A DNA stretch of 27,600 nt from Lachnospiraceae bacterium (GTDB lineage: Bacteria; Bacillota_A; Clostridia; Lachnospirales; Lachnospiraceae), in assembly GCA_900764695.1 (NCBI GenBank), contig CAAFOY010000003.1, forward strand, positions 1-27,600, in the 5' to 3' direction. Below, one piece after another: positions 17,098-24,500 of this stretch. Both the position numbers and the translations under genes were made by a program. The notes under the pieces were generated by a model. The model worked only from the letters and a program-made list of their open reading frames with translations. It did not search any database and was not told the DNA's origin. The number at the start of each line of letters is the position of its first letter. Position 1 is the stretch's first letter.

Positions 17098-17928
17098 ATG
17101 AAGAAGAAAAATATTATAGGCAAGATAAAATTTATAGTGTTGCTTTTAATTGCTTTGACTCAGTTGTTTCCCTTATACTGGCTTATAACTTTTTCATTAA
17201 AAAGCAATACGGAAATATTTGGCGAGAATGTAATAGGACTTCCAAAAGTTTGGAGATGGGATAATTATATAACAGCATTAAGTTCATCTAACTTAATTCG
17301 TTATTTCCTTAATTCAGTTTTTTATTCTGTAGTTACCGTTGTTGTGGCAGGAATAATATCTTCAATGGCAGCATACGCCATTGCCAGAATGACATGGAAA
17401 CTAAAGAATGCTGTTTATGGATTATTTATGATAGGAATAATGATACCTGCGCAGGCAGCATTACTTCCATTATTCCAGATTCTTGACACCCTTGGGTTAA
17501 AGGGAGGTTATCTTGGACTAATGATTCCATATATAGCAGGAGCTCTGCCAATGAGTATTATGATATTAGTTGGTTTCTATAGAGGAATACCAAGAGAAAT
17601 GGAAGAAGCCGCATATATTGACGGCTGTGGAATATTTAAATGTTTTATTCAAATAATATTCCCAATGGTTAAGCCGGCTATTGCCACAGCTTCAATATTT
17701 ACATTTCTTGGAACATGGAATGAATTAATGTTAGCCAATACTTTTGTTGACAGTGACCAGTATAGAACACTTCCGGTAGGAATAATGTCACTTGCAGGTC
17801 AGTATTCAACAGAATGGGGATTAATAGGAGCAGGTATGGTTATAGCAACATTACCTACTATCATTATTTATTTCTTTTTAAGCAAACAGGTACAGGATAG
17901 TCTTGTAGTTGGAGCAGTAAAAGGATAA
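17098..17928 (+). CDS. CUT1 sugar ABC transporter permease, second subunit (MalG/UgpE type)
   Basis: 276 residues, six predicted membrane helices, and an EAA loop (MEEAAYIDGCGIFKCFIQI). It ends the operon, with a strong terminator 18 bases on. No ATP-binding subunit is encoded in the window. CUT1 systems in Firmicutes commonly share one MsmX/MsmK-type ATPase encoded elsewhere, which is the likely explanation. No intracellular glucosidase or phosphorylase for the imported sugar is nearby either. Confidence 0.94.
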   Translation: MKKKNIIGKIKFIVLLLIALTQLFPLYWLITFSLKSNTEIFGENVIGLPKVWRWDNYITALSSSNLIRYFLNSVFYSVVTVVVAGIISSMAAYAIARMTWKLKNAVYGLFMIGIMIPAQAALLPLFQILDTLGLKGGYLGLMIPYIAGALPMSIMILVGFYRGIPREMEEAAYIDGCGIFKCFIQIIFPMVKPAIATASIFTFLGTWNELMLANTFVDSDQYRTLPVGIMSLAGQYSTEWGLIGAGMVIATLPTIIIYFFLSKQVQDSLVVGAVKG

Positions 17929-17946
17929 AAATCATAATTTGTTGAG

Positions 17947-17976
17947 AAAAGAGTTGGGGAGCCCGGCTCTTTTTTC
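17947..17976 (+). terminator. Intrinsic terminator of the sugar transporter operon
   Basis: AAAAGAGTTGGG pairs with CCCGGCTCTTTT (12 bp, two G-U) around a GAG loop and runs into six T. A classic strong terminator. Confidence 0.9.
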
Positions 17977-18027
17977 TTTGTATATTGTAATGTATGGTAT
18001 ATAATATTATTAGAATTAAAAAAAGTA

Positions 18028-18058
18028 TTGACCTTCCACCTTATGGAAGCTGTATAAA
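18028..18058 (+). promoter_or_regulatory. MerR-type promoter with 19-bp spacer and operator
   Basis: TTGACC (18028-18033) and TATAAA (18053-18058) are 19 bases apart. The over-long spacer contains the inverted repeat CTTCCA-5-TGGAAG (18033-18049). This is the standard arrangement for promoters that MerR-family proteins activate by twisting the DNA. It lies just upstream of a MerR-type gene, so autoregulation is likely. Confidence 0.88.
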
Positions 18059-18123
18059 TAAGGTGTATCGATACAGTTATAAGTGAATCGGGTTATTAAA
18101 AACAAGAAGATGGAGGCTATCCG

Positions 18124-18765
18124 GTGAAGATTAAACAGGTTGAAGAACTAGTTGGAATAACAAGCAAAAATATTAGATTTTATGAAAGTCAGGGATTACT
18201 TACACCTGAAAGAGCTGATAATGGTTACAGAGAATACCATCAGGATAATATAGAAGTTTTGAAAAAAATAAAACTTTTAAGAAAAATCGGAATATCAGTA
18301 GAAGACATAAAATCAGTATTAAATGACAATGTTACTTTGGAAAATTGTTTGGAAAAATATTTAGATGTTTTGGAAAAACAAAAATCTAACCTTACCAATA
18401 TGTATAATCTTACCGAAGAAATCATAAATCAGAAATGTGAACTTAATAATCTGAAAACAGATGAATGGCTTGAGAAGATGGAAAACATGGAGAAGGAGGG
18501 CATAAATTTTGTGAACATTAGCAAAATTGACATCCACATGAAGAAGAAAATGGGAGCAATAATCGGAGGAGCAGTAATGATAGTATTTATGATATTTCTT
18601 ATTGGAATGTTCCTGTGGGGAAATAGTGTTGATCCAATTCCTTTAGGACTTTTGATAGTTTTAGTAGCAATTCCGGTTGTTATCATTGTATGTATCATTG
18701 GTGTTTTAATAGGCAGAATAAGAGAAATAGATGGAGGAGAAGAAGATGAAGCTGCTAAGTATTGA
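18124..18765 (+). CDS. MerR-family regulator with two C-terminal membrane helices
   Basis: 213 residues, GTG start with a TGGAGG site eight bases upstream. Residues 1-70 are a typical MerR winged helix (GITSKNIRFYESQGLL, NGYREY). A coiled-coil dimerisation helix covers about 75-125. Residues 143-165 and 172-197 are two strongly hydrophobic segments joined by a short loop, and the end is acidic. The DNA-binding part would therefore be tethered to the inner face of the membrane. Ordinary MerR proteins are soluble, with an effector pocket at the C terminus. Here the signal may be membrane-related, such as a lipid, an amphipathic compound or a partner protein. There is no cysteine metal site of the CueR or ZntR kind. 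It overlaps the YbjQ gene by 20 bases. Confidence 0.88.
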   Translation: MKIKQVEELVGITSKNIRFYESQGLLTPERADNGYREYHQDNIEVLKKIKLLRKIGISVEDIKSVLNDNVTLENCLEKYLDVLEKQKSNLTNMYNLTEEIINQKCELNNLKTDEWLEKMENMEKEGINFVNISKIDIHMKKKMGAIIGGAVMIVFMIFLIGMFLWGNSVDPIPLGLLIVLVAIPVVIIVCIIGVLIGRIREIDGGEEDEAAKY

Positions 18766-19063
18766 TTATATTCCGGGAACGGAAATAGAAGCATTGGGTA
18801 TGGTAAAAGGAACGGTTGTTCAGACCAAAAATGTAGGTCGTGATTTTATGGCAGGAATGAAAACACTTGTAGGTGGAGAAATCGTAGGTTATACGGAAAT
18901 GTTAAATGAGGCAAGACAGATTGCTGTTAAGAGAATGGTTGATGAGGCAAAAGAACTGGACGCAGATGCGGTAATTGGTGTAAAATACGGTTCATCACAG
19001 GTAATGAGTGGAGCAGCAGAAGTGATTGCCTATGGTACTGCTGTAAAAATTATAGACAATTAA
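18746..19063 (+). CDS. YbjQ-family (UPF0145, putative heavy-metal-binding domain) protein
   Basis: 105 residues from the ATG at 18746, which has a GGAGGAG site six bases upstream. An ATG five codons earlier (18731) contains that site and is less likely. The sequence fits the YbjQ family: YIPGTEIEALGMVKGTVVQTKNVGRDFMAGMKTLVGGEIVGYTEML in front and ADAVIGVKYGSSQV later. The family forms pentameric beta-rich rings; the metal-binding name is not well founded. Its start lies inside the end of the MerR-type gene, so translation is coupled. It is probably a target or partner of that regulator. Function unknown. Confidence 0.88.
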   Translation: MKLLSIDYIPGTEIEALGMVKGTVVQTKNVGRDFMAGMKTLVGGEIVGYTEMLNEARQIAVKRMVDEAKELDADAVIGVKYGSSQVMSGAAEVIAYGTAVKIIDN

Positions 19064-19152
19064 TTTGTTTATAAAAGAAATAAATGCTTACAAGGCATAG
19101 ACTATGATTTAATATAGGTAGTAGTCATAATTGAATAAAAGAGATATAATAA

Positions 19153-19183
19153 ACGTGCAAGGTCAGAGATAGGCTTTGCACGT
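19153..19183 (+). terminator. Hairpin downstream of the MerR-YbjQ operon
   Basis: ACGTGCAAGG (19153-19162) pairs with CTTTGCACGT (19174-19183), one G-U, followed by AATTTTAGGTTTT. It could end the operon, although the T-run is interrupted. A perfect TATAAT (19145-19150) with TAGTCA 17 bases upstream lies just before it, so it could instead start a small transcript. Confidence 0.45.
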
Positions 19184-19292
19184 AATTTTAGGTTTTCCAA
19201 TTTGGTGGTACGTTGCATTTTATGCAGGTTGGCCAAAAGCTTGGGCAGTATTTAATTTGTCAAAAGAAGAATATGGAAAATTAAATAATTAA
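19176..19292 (+). pseudogene. Tryptophan-rich small ORF, probable gene remnant
   Basis: From a TTG the frame gives 38 residues including GFPIWWYVAFYAGWPKAW followed by AVFNLSKEEYGKLNN and a stop. Four Trp and this amphipathic pattern are very unlikely by chance in AT-rich DNA, so it was or is coding. There is no ribosome site or ATG, the frame is closed by TAG at 19170, and the 5' end falls in a hairpin. It is therefore probably the C-terminal remnant of a membrane protein gene, or less likely an unusual leaderless small protein. I do not recognise the family. Confidence 0.4.
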
Positions 19293-19324
19293 ATATGATA
19301 GGGCGCAATTTGCGCTACGGTCGG

Positions 19325-19365
19325 ACATCCATAATCCATTTATTCTGTGATTGTGGATGTTTTTT
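19325..19365 (+). terminator. Intrinsic terminator upstream of the MATE gene
   Basis: ACATCCATAATC (19325-19336) pairs with GATTGTGGATGT (19349-19360), 12 bp with one G-U, followed by six T. It lies after the tryptophan-rich remnant and ends any transcript from that side. A short palindrome GCGCAA-T-TTGCGC (19303-19315) precedes it. Confidence 0.8.
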
Positions 19366-19385
19366 GATTAATAAGAAATTTAAAT

Positions 19386-19424
19386 AGGGAACTTTTTGAA
19401 AGAAAAACAACAAAAAAGTTCCCT
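19386..19424 (+). repeat. Perfect 12-bp inverted repeat just before the MATE ribosome site
   Basis: AGGGAACTTTTT (19386-19397) and AAAAAGTTCCCT (19413-19424) are perfect complements with a 15-base A-rich spacer. The repeat ends a few bases before the AAGGAG ribosome site. There is no T-run after it on the plus strand, so it is not a terminator of that strand. An operator for a drug-responsive regulator or an mRNA structure are the main options. Confidence 0.65.
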
Positions 19425-19445
19425 AAAAATAAGGAGACAAAAAAG

Positions 19446-20768
19446 ATGGAAAATGTTTTATTTGAAAAGACACCGGTTCCAAAAGCCTATATGAAGCTTG
19501 CTTTGCCGGTAGTATTTAGTATGATGGTTTCACTGATTTACAACATGGTGGATACATATTTTATAGCCTTAACAGGTGTGCAGGAACTTGTGGCAGGAGT
19601 ATCTCTTGTTGTTCCTGTGTTTACCTTGATGATAGCTTTTGGTGACATATTTGGACTAGGCGGCAGCTCACTGATTTCACGACTTTTTGGAGAAAAAAGA
19701 TTGGAAGAGGCAAAAAGAGTCAGTGCGTTTTGCATATGGGGAGCTATTGGATTTGGAATATTTGTAAGCATAGTGCTTATGGTTTTTAAAACGCCGATTC
19801 TTCATATTTTGGGAACAGATGACGGCACTTTCCAATATGCAAGTGACTATTATACATGGATTGCAATAGGTGCCACATCAATTATTTTTGGACTTGTGCC
19901 AAGTAATATATTAAGAACAGAGGGACTTGCAACTCAGGCAATGGTTGGTTCAATGGTAGGTTCAGTTGCCAACATAATACTTGATCCAATATTTATTTTT
20001 GGATTAAAGCAGGGTGCAGCAGGTGCCGCAATTGCAACGGTTCTTGGAAATTTGATTGCGGATATCTACTATGTTTATGTAACGATTAAAAAAACTAACA
20101 GATTGTCAGTGTCAATTGGCGATGCAAAGATTTCAACTTCAATGATTAGAAACGTTCTTATTATAGGAATACCGGCATCAATCACAAATATAATGCAAAG
20201 TTTTATGGTAATGACAACAAATCATTATCTTCTTCCATATGGAAATGACAAAATTGCAGCTATGGGAATTGCTTTAAAGGTAAATATGATTACTGCACTG
20301 ATTTTGGTAGGTTTTGCCTTCGGCGGACAGCCATTAATTGGTTATAACTATGGTTCAAAGAACAATAAGCGTTTAAAAGAAATACTAAAATTTGCATATT
20401 TGTTTGAAATGGGATTAGGATTAGTCTTTACTATAATAATGAGTGTATTTGCACCATTAATAATAAGCGTGTTTATGAAGCAGTGGGATATTGTATCAAA
20501 CGGTGCAACAATGCTTAGATTCCAGCAGTTGGGAATGACTTTTATGGCAGTTACATTAGTTTCAACCTGCGTATGCCAGTCAGTAGGCAGTGCGCTGGGA
20601 GCATTTATTTTATCAATAAGCCGTCAGGGAGTAGTGTACGTATTGGCACTGGTAGTAATGTCAAATGTGGTAGGTTACAACGGAATACTTGTATCACAGG
20701 CGTGCTCAGATGTAATAACTGCGGTTATAGCAATAAGCATTATATTTAAGATAATTAATAAGAAGTAG
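19446..20768 (+). CDS. MATE-family multidrug/cation antiporter
   Basis: 440 residues with twelve predicted membrane helices in two homologous halves. N-terminal family features are PVPKAYMKLALPVVFSMMVSLIYNMVDTYFI and GDIFGLGGSSLISRLFGEKR. The second half has GFAFGGQPLIGYNYGSKNNKR. Members export drugs, dyes or metabolites in exchange for sodium or protons. It stands alone, behind a terminator and the perfect inverted repeat at 19386-19424, which may control it. Substrate cannot be told from sequence. Confidence 0.94.
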   Translation: MENVLFEKTPVPKAYMKLALPVVFSMMVSLIYNMVDTYFIALTGVQELVAGVSLVVPVFTLMIAFGDIFGLGGSSLISRLFGEKRLEEAKRVSAFCIWGAIGFGIFVSIVLMVFKTPILHILGTDDGTFQYASDYYTWIAIGATSIIFGLVPSNILRTEGLATQAMVGSMVGSVANIILDPIFIFGLKQGAAGAAIATVLGNLIADIYYVYVTIKKTNRLSVSIGDAKISTSMIRNVLIIGIPASITNIMQSFMVMTTNHYLLPYGNDKIAAMGIALKVNMITALILVGFAFGGQPLIGYNYGSKNNKRLKEILKFAYLFEMGLGLVFTIIMSVFAPLIISVFMKQWDIVSNGATMLRFQQLGMTFMAVTLVSTCVCQSVGSALGAFILSISRQGVVYVLALVVMSNVVGYNGILVSQACSDVITAVIAISIIFKIINKK

Positions 20769-20829
20769 AAGTATAAAGAAACTAATTAATAATTGACTGA
20801 GCTGAATGCAAGGGTCAGCTATAATTTAA

Positions 20830-20902
20830 AACTTGTTTAAGTAATATGATATAAATAAGTTGACAACAAACTTATTTAAGTAATATGCTATAAATAAGTT
20901 GA
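20830..20902 (+). promoter_or_regulatory. Tandem palindromic operators overlapping the promoter of the XRE-DUF3990 module
   Basis: Two 34-base copies (20830-20863 and 20869-20902) differ at two positions and start 39 bases apart. Each carries the inverted repeat AACTTATTTA/TAAATAAGTT (first copy with one change). TTGACA (20860-20865) at the end of copy one and TATGCT (20884-20889) in copy two, 18 bases apart, make a promoter lying inside the operators. Repression by the XRE protein encoded 12 bases on is the obvious model. Confidence 0.8.
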
Positions 20903-20913
20903 GGTGACAAAAT

Positions 20914-21768
20914 ATGGAATATAATTTTAAAGAAGATTTGAAATCAATTAGGGTGATATTGGGGTTAACACAATCTCAGATTGCTGAAAAAATTGGTGTT
21001 GAACAGATTACTATTTCGCGTAATGAGATGGGTAAAACTACTCCATCTGATAAATTGCTAGAGTATGTGTATGAATTTGCTTTTAAGAATAATATTAAAC
21101 TTAATAGACTTAAAGAAATGTTCTATATAGAACATATGGATAAGAATCATAAGCTTTTATTTCATGGAGCGAAGAGCAGGATAGAAGGAAAGTTGGATAT
21201 ACATAAAAGCAGAACGAATAATGATTTGGGACAGGGCTTTTATACAGGTGAGAGATACGAACAGGCGATATCATTTATTTCAGGTTTTGAAAAGTCAAGT
21301 GTGTATATTTTTGATTTTAAGGAAGAAGGTTTAAAAGGGAAAAAATATAATGTGAATCAGGAATGGATGATGACTATAGCTTATTATCGTGGCGCTTTAG
21401 AGGAATATGAAAATCATCCCATAATAAAAAAGCTAATAGAAAAATCCTGTGACTGTGATTATATCATAGCTCCCATTGTGGATAATAGAATGTTCCAGAT
21501 TATTAACTCATTTATTATGGGAGAAATAACTGATGAGCAGTGTAAGCACTGTCTGGCGGCTACCAATTTAGGTTATCAGTATGTATTTAAAAGTGACAAA
21601 GCTATCAAAAGCCTTAAAATGTTGGAACGTTGTTATATTTCGGAAAAAGAAAAGGAATACTATAAGAAAATGAGAAATTCGGATGCTAAGCTTGGAGATG
21701 ATAAAGTCAAATTAGCCAGAATTAAATATAGAGGAAAAGGTCGTTATATAGATGAAATTCTGAAATAA
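20914..21768 (+). CDS. XRE-type HTH fused to DUF3990 (ADP-ribosyltransferase-like) domain
   Basis: 284 residues, GAGGTGA ribosome site. Residues 6-60 are an XRE/Cro helix-turn-helix (LGLTQSQIAEKIGVEQITISR). Residues 78-240 match my memory of DUF3990: LLFHGAKSRIEG (His84), NNDLGQGFYTG (104-112, family form DFGxGFYT), EWMMTIAYYRG (150-160), DYIIAPIVDNRMF (182-194) and a C-terminal YQYVFKSDKAIKSL. The histidine and GxGFYT motifs resemble the NAD-binding core of ADP-ribosyltransferases, so it may be a modifying toxin or effector. The last 45 residues are basic. Fusion of DNA binding to the effector domain would let it sense its own level at the tandem operators. A partner gene follows after 26 bases. 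Activity is not established. Confidence 0.78.
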   Translation: MEYNFKEDLKSIRVILGLTQSQIAEKIGVEQITISRNEMGKTTPSDKLLEYVYEFAFKNNIKLNRLKEMFYIEHMDKNHKLLFHGAKSRIEGKLDIHKSRTNNDLGQGFYTGERYEQAISFISGFEKSSVYIFDFKEEGLKGKKYNVNQEWMMTIAYYRGALEEYENHPIIKKLIEKSCDCDYIIAPIVDNRMFQIINSFIMGEITDEQCKHCLAATNLGYQYVFKSDKAIKSLKMLERCYISEKEKEYYKKMRNSDAKLGDDKVKLARIKYRGKGRYIDEILK

Positions 21769-21794
21769 AAAGGATTGTAAGGAGCAGTTATTAT

Positions 21795-22280
21795 ATGAGA
21801 AAATTTGACAAAGATGGTTTATTATTATGTGAAATGCAAGGACAAGTATTTGAAATGTCAATTGAAACGACGTCTACAAGTTCAGAAATATTTATAAGAA
21901 GGTTTATGCAAAGTATAATTGCAAAAAGTTTAGACAGTGGAGATATTTTGCAGACTAATATTCAACCAAAAGATATTTTTGAAAGAATAGTTGAACAGTA
22001 TGGAGAGTCAAAGTATGGTTCGGTAAAGTATTCTCCTAATGAAATGTACTGGATAGGGTATATTTACCGCTATTTTTCATACACATATGAAAAATCATCA
22101 TCTCAGGTTTATAAAATCATAAAACCAAAAGAATTACGGAAATTATTTTTTGCTTATCATACAATGGATCCAAGTCAGGCAATAGAAAGAATTTTGGAGG
22201 CAAAAGGATATCCGATTAATGAAGAGGAAGAATTAAAAAGACAATACGAAATATTTCGTAAAATCCGTAAAGGCAATTAA
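21795..22280 (+). CDS. Unrecognised partner of the XRE-DUF3990 protein
   Basis: 161 residues, ATG with AAGGAG about ten bases upstream. No signal peptide or membrane helix. It appears mainly helical after a short N-terminal beta-like segment, with a block FIRRFMQSIIAKSLDSG (33-49), an aromatic stretch PNEMYWIGYIYRYFSYTYE (81-99) and a charged end. I do not recognise the family. As the second gene of a two-gene operon with a self-regulating first gene, it could be an antitoxin or immunity partner. It could also be the toxin, with the XRE-DUF3990 protein as antitoxin. The sequence does not decide between them. Confidence 0.72.
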   Translation: MRKFDKDGLLLCEMQGQVFEMSIETTSTSSEIFIRRFMQSIIAKSLDSGDILQTNIQPKDIFERIVEQYGESKYGSVKYSPNEMYWIGYIYRYFSYTYEKSSSQVYKIIKPKELRKLFFAYHTMDPSQAIERILEAKGYPINEEEELKRQYEIFRKIRKGN

Positions 22281-22416
22281 TAGTGTATGTTATTTTAAAA
22301 CTCCAAAATCTGGATTGTTGACAACAGAAATAACCTATGCTAGACCATTCAAGGTTAGAAGGAATTAACTTGAGTAAGTTATACATAAAATGAAAATATA
22401 TACAAAGGTGCTATAG

Positions 22417-23469
22417 ATGAAAAAAATAATTATTTTATTAACATGTGCGATTTTGCTATGTGGATGTGGAAATGGTAACATGGTAAAATCTCAGAAGACA
22501 ACACAGAATAATGAGCAGAAGTACACAAGCGAACTTTTTGCAATGGACACATATATGGAAATAACAGCATATGGTGACAATGCAAAAGAAGCAGTAGCAA
22601 AGGCTTCTGCCAGAATAAATGAATTAGACGGAATGCTTTCTACAGGAAACAGCGACAGTGAAGTTAGCAAATTAAACAGTGAGAAAGAGCTTAAGTTGTC
22701 GGAAGATGTTGGAAATATAATGGAGCGTTCTTTAGAAATATCTGAAAGTACAGGCGGTGTCTTTAATCCTGCAATATATCCAATTATGCAGTTATGGGGT
22801 TTTGATACAAAGAATTACAAAGTTCCTAATAAAAAAGAACTGGAAAGTACATTAAAAAATATCAATGAATCAAAAATCAAATATGATTCCAAAACAAGAG
22901 TGGCAAAACTAGATAAAAAAATGAAAATTGATTTTGGCGGAATCGCTAAAGGGTATACTTCATCGGAAGTTATGAAAGTCTTTAAGGATAACGGAATTAA
23001 AAGCGGTCTGGTTAGTCTTGGTGGAAATGTTCAGGCGCTTGGAGCCAAGCCTGACGGAAGCAAGTGGAAAGTTGCAGTGCAGAATCCAGATAGTGATGAA
23101 AACTATATAGGAGTTCTTGAAATTGCAGGCAAGGCAGTTATTACTTCAGGTGGCTATGAGCGTTATTTTGAAAAAGACGGGAAAACCTATCACCACATAA
23201 TTGATCCGTCTACAGGGTATCCGGCAGATTCAGGACTTAAATCAGTTACAATTATTAGCTCCGATGGAACTTTGGCAGACGGATTATCAACATCATTATT
23301 TATTATGGGTATTGACAAGGCTAAGGAATATTGGAGGGCCAATAGCGATAAGTTTGACGCAATACTGTTAACTAACGACAACAAGCAATATGTAACAGAA
23401 GGAATTTATAGTGATTATTCTACGGACTATCCAGTAGAAAAAATAAAAAAGGAAAATCATAATGAATAA
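22417..23469 (+). CDS. apbE: FAD:protein FMN transferase lipoprotein (ApbE family)
   Basis: 350 residues. A lipoprotein signal peptide ends at Cys17 (LLCGC), so the enzyme acts outside the membrane. Family motifs are present: DTYMEITAYG (44-53), IDFGGIAKGYTS (171-182), SLGGNVQALG (200-209), HHIIDPSTGYPA (259-270) and the metal-binding ADGLSTSLFIMG (287-298). It takes FMN from FAD and attaches it to a Thr/Ser of exported flavoproteins. No substrate protein with an FMN-binding domain is encoded in the window. It overlaps the next gene by 8 bases, so the trio is an operon. A TTGACA at 22318-22323 with a poor TAGACC 17 bases on is a weak promoter candidate. Confidence 0.94.
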   Translation: MKKIIILLTCAILLCGCGNGNMVKSQKTTQNNEQKYTSELFAMDTYMEITAYGDNAKEAVAKASARINELDGMLSTGNSDSEVSKLNSEKELKLSEDVGNIMERSLEISESTGGVFNPAIYPIMQLWGFDTKNYKVPNKKELESTLKNINESKIKYDSKTRVAKLDKKMKIDFGGIAKGYTSSEVMKVFKDNGIKSGLVSLGGNVQALGAKPDGSKWKVAVQNPDSDENYIGVLEIAGKAVITSGGYERYFEKDGKTYHHIIDPSTGYPADSGLKSVTIISSDGTLADGLSTSLFIMGIDKAKEYWRANSDKFDAILLTNDNKQYVTEGIYSDYSTDYPVEKIKKENHNE

Positions 23470-23854
23470 CTTGAAATTGACGAAAAAGAAAGATTTAATT
23501 TTGGCAGCAGTTATTATTGTAATTGCCATTGTCATGTATATTATAATGAATCAGATGCAGTCAGATAACGGTGAAATAGTAAAAATAACCGCAGACGGAA
23601 ATGTATATGGAACTTATTCATTGACAAAGAATCAGGAAATAGAGATAAAAACTGATAAAGGTAAAAATATAGTTTGGATTCACGATAATTGTGTGGAAAT
23701 GAAAGAAGCAGATTGTCCTGATAAATATTGTGTTAAGCAGGGAAAAATAACAAAGACCAGACAAAACATTGTATGTCTGCCACACAAGGTTGTTGTGGAA
23801 ATTGCAGTATCAGACAATACAAAAGATAATGAGGCAGATGTTATTGTAAAATAG
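23462..23854 (+). CDS. NusG domain II (DUF1312, EetA-like) membrane-anchored protein
   Basis: 130 residues with one N-terminal membrane anchor (about 11-30) and an external beta domain. The cysteine-rich core reads ADCPDKYCVKQGKI with NIVCLPHKVVVEI after it (Cys77, 85, 90 and 105), as in NusG-II proteins next to ApbE genes. In Listeria and lactic acid bacteria a protein of this kind (EetA) belongs to the extracellular electron transfer locus; its function is not settled. The cysteines may form a disulfide or hold a cofactor. Translation is coupled to apbE. Confidence 0.88.
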   Translation: MNNLKLTKKKDLILAAVIIVIAIVMYIIMNQMQSDNGEIVKITADGNVYGTYSLTKNQEIEIKTDKGKNIVWIHDNCVEMKEADCPDKYCVKQGKITKTRQNIVCLPHKVVVEIAVSDNTKDNEADVIVK

Positions 23855-23890
23855 GAGTTTGTAGCAATTTCAAAAGAGAAGAGAGAAAAG

Positions 23891-24376
23891 ATGAGTACAA
23901 AGAAAATAGCAAATATAGCAATGCTTGTTGCTCTTGCAATAATTTTTAGTTATGTAGAGGTTTTAATACCAATTAATATAGGAATCCCTGGTGTAAAGCT
24001 GGGACTGGCCAACCTTGTGATAGTCATTGCATTGTATAGCTTAGATATGGGGGACGTATGGCTAATATCACTGGTAAGAATAGTTCTTGTAGGATTTATG
24101 TTTGGCAGTTTAATGTCAATTGCCTATAGCCTTGCCGGTGCCATAGTAAGTCTTATTGCAATGATGATAATTAAAAAAACAGATTTTTTTGGAATTATGG
24201 GAGTTAGTATTATAGGGGCAGTATGTCACAATATGGCACAGATAGCCGTTGCAGCATTTGTAGTAAAAAACAACGGCATTTACTACTATGTTCCAATGCT
24301 TCTTATAGCAGGAGTAATTACAGGTGGGATTATAGGAGTAGTTTCCCGTAGAGTATTAAATATATTAAAAAAATAA
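23891..24376 (+). CDS. Gx transporter family (EetB-like, Hpre_diP_synt_I) membrane protein
   Basis: 161 residues with about five membrane helices, and the family opening KKIANIAMLVALAIIFSYVEVLIP followed by PGVKLGLANLVIV. The family is often named heptaprenyl diphosphate synthase component I, but it looks like an S-component type (ECF-like) carrier rather than an enzyme. With ApbE and NusG-II it forms a trio seen near Rnf and extracellular electron transfer genes. It may supply flavin or quinone precursors (inference). The ribosome site is a weak purine run. The intergenic terminator at 24463 ends the operon. Confidence 0.87.
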   Translation: MSTKKIANIAMLVALAIIFSYVEVLIPINIGIPGVKLGLANLVIVIALYSLDMGDVWLISLVRIVLVGFMFGSLMSIAYSLAGAIVSLIAMMIIKKTDFFGIMGVSIIGAVCHNMAQIAVAAFVVKNNGIYYYVPMLLIAGVITGGIIGVVSRRVLNILKK

Positions 24377-24462
24377 AAATTTTTTTAATATAGGGTTAGC
24401 CAAAATTAATAAAAATCAGCAAATAATAAAGCTGAATAAATAATTGATTTACAAAAAAAGAT

Positions 24463-24500
24463 AAGGCTGTAAGTTTATATCAAAAACTTACAGCCTTCTT
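24463..24500 (+). terminator. Intrinsic terminator of the apbE operon
   Basis: AAGGCTGTAAGTTT (24463-24476) pairs perfectly with AAACTTACAGCCTT (24484-24497), 14 bp, 7-nt loop, followed by CTTGTAAAG and T-rich sequence. Confidence 0.85.

Noticed and set aside
20830..20902. Direct repeats as attachment sites of a mobile element
   Set aside because: They lie next to each other rather than flanking a segment, contain a promoter, and no integrase or transposase is in the window.
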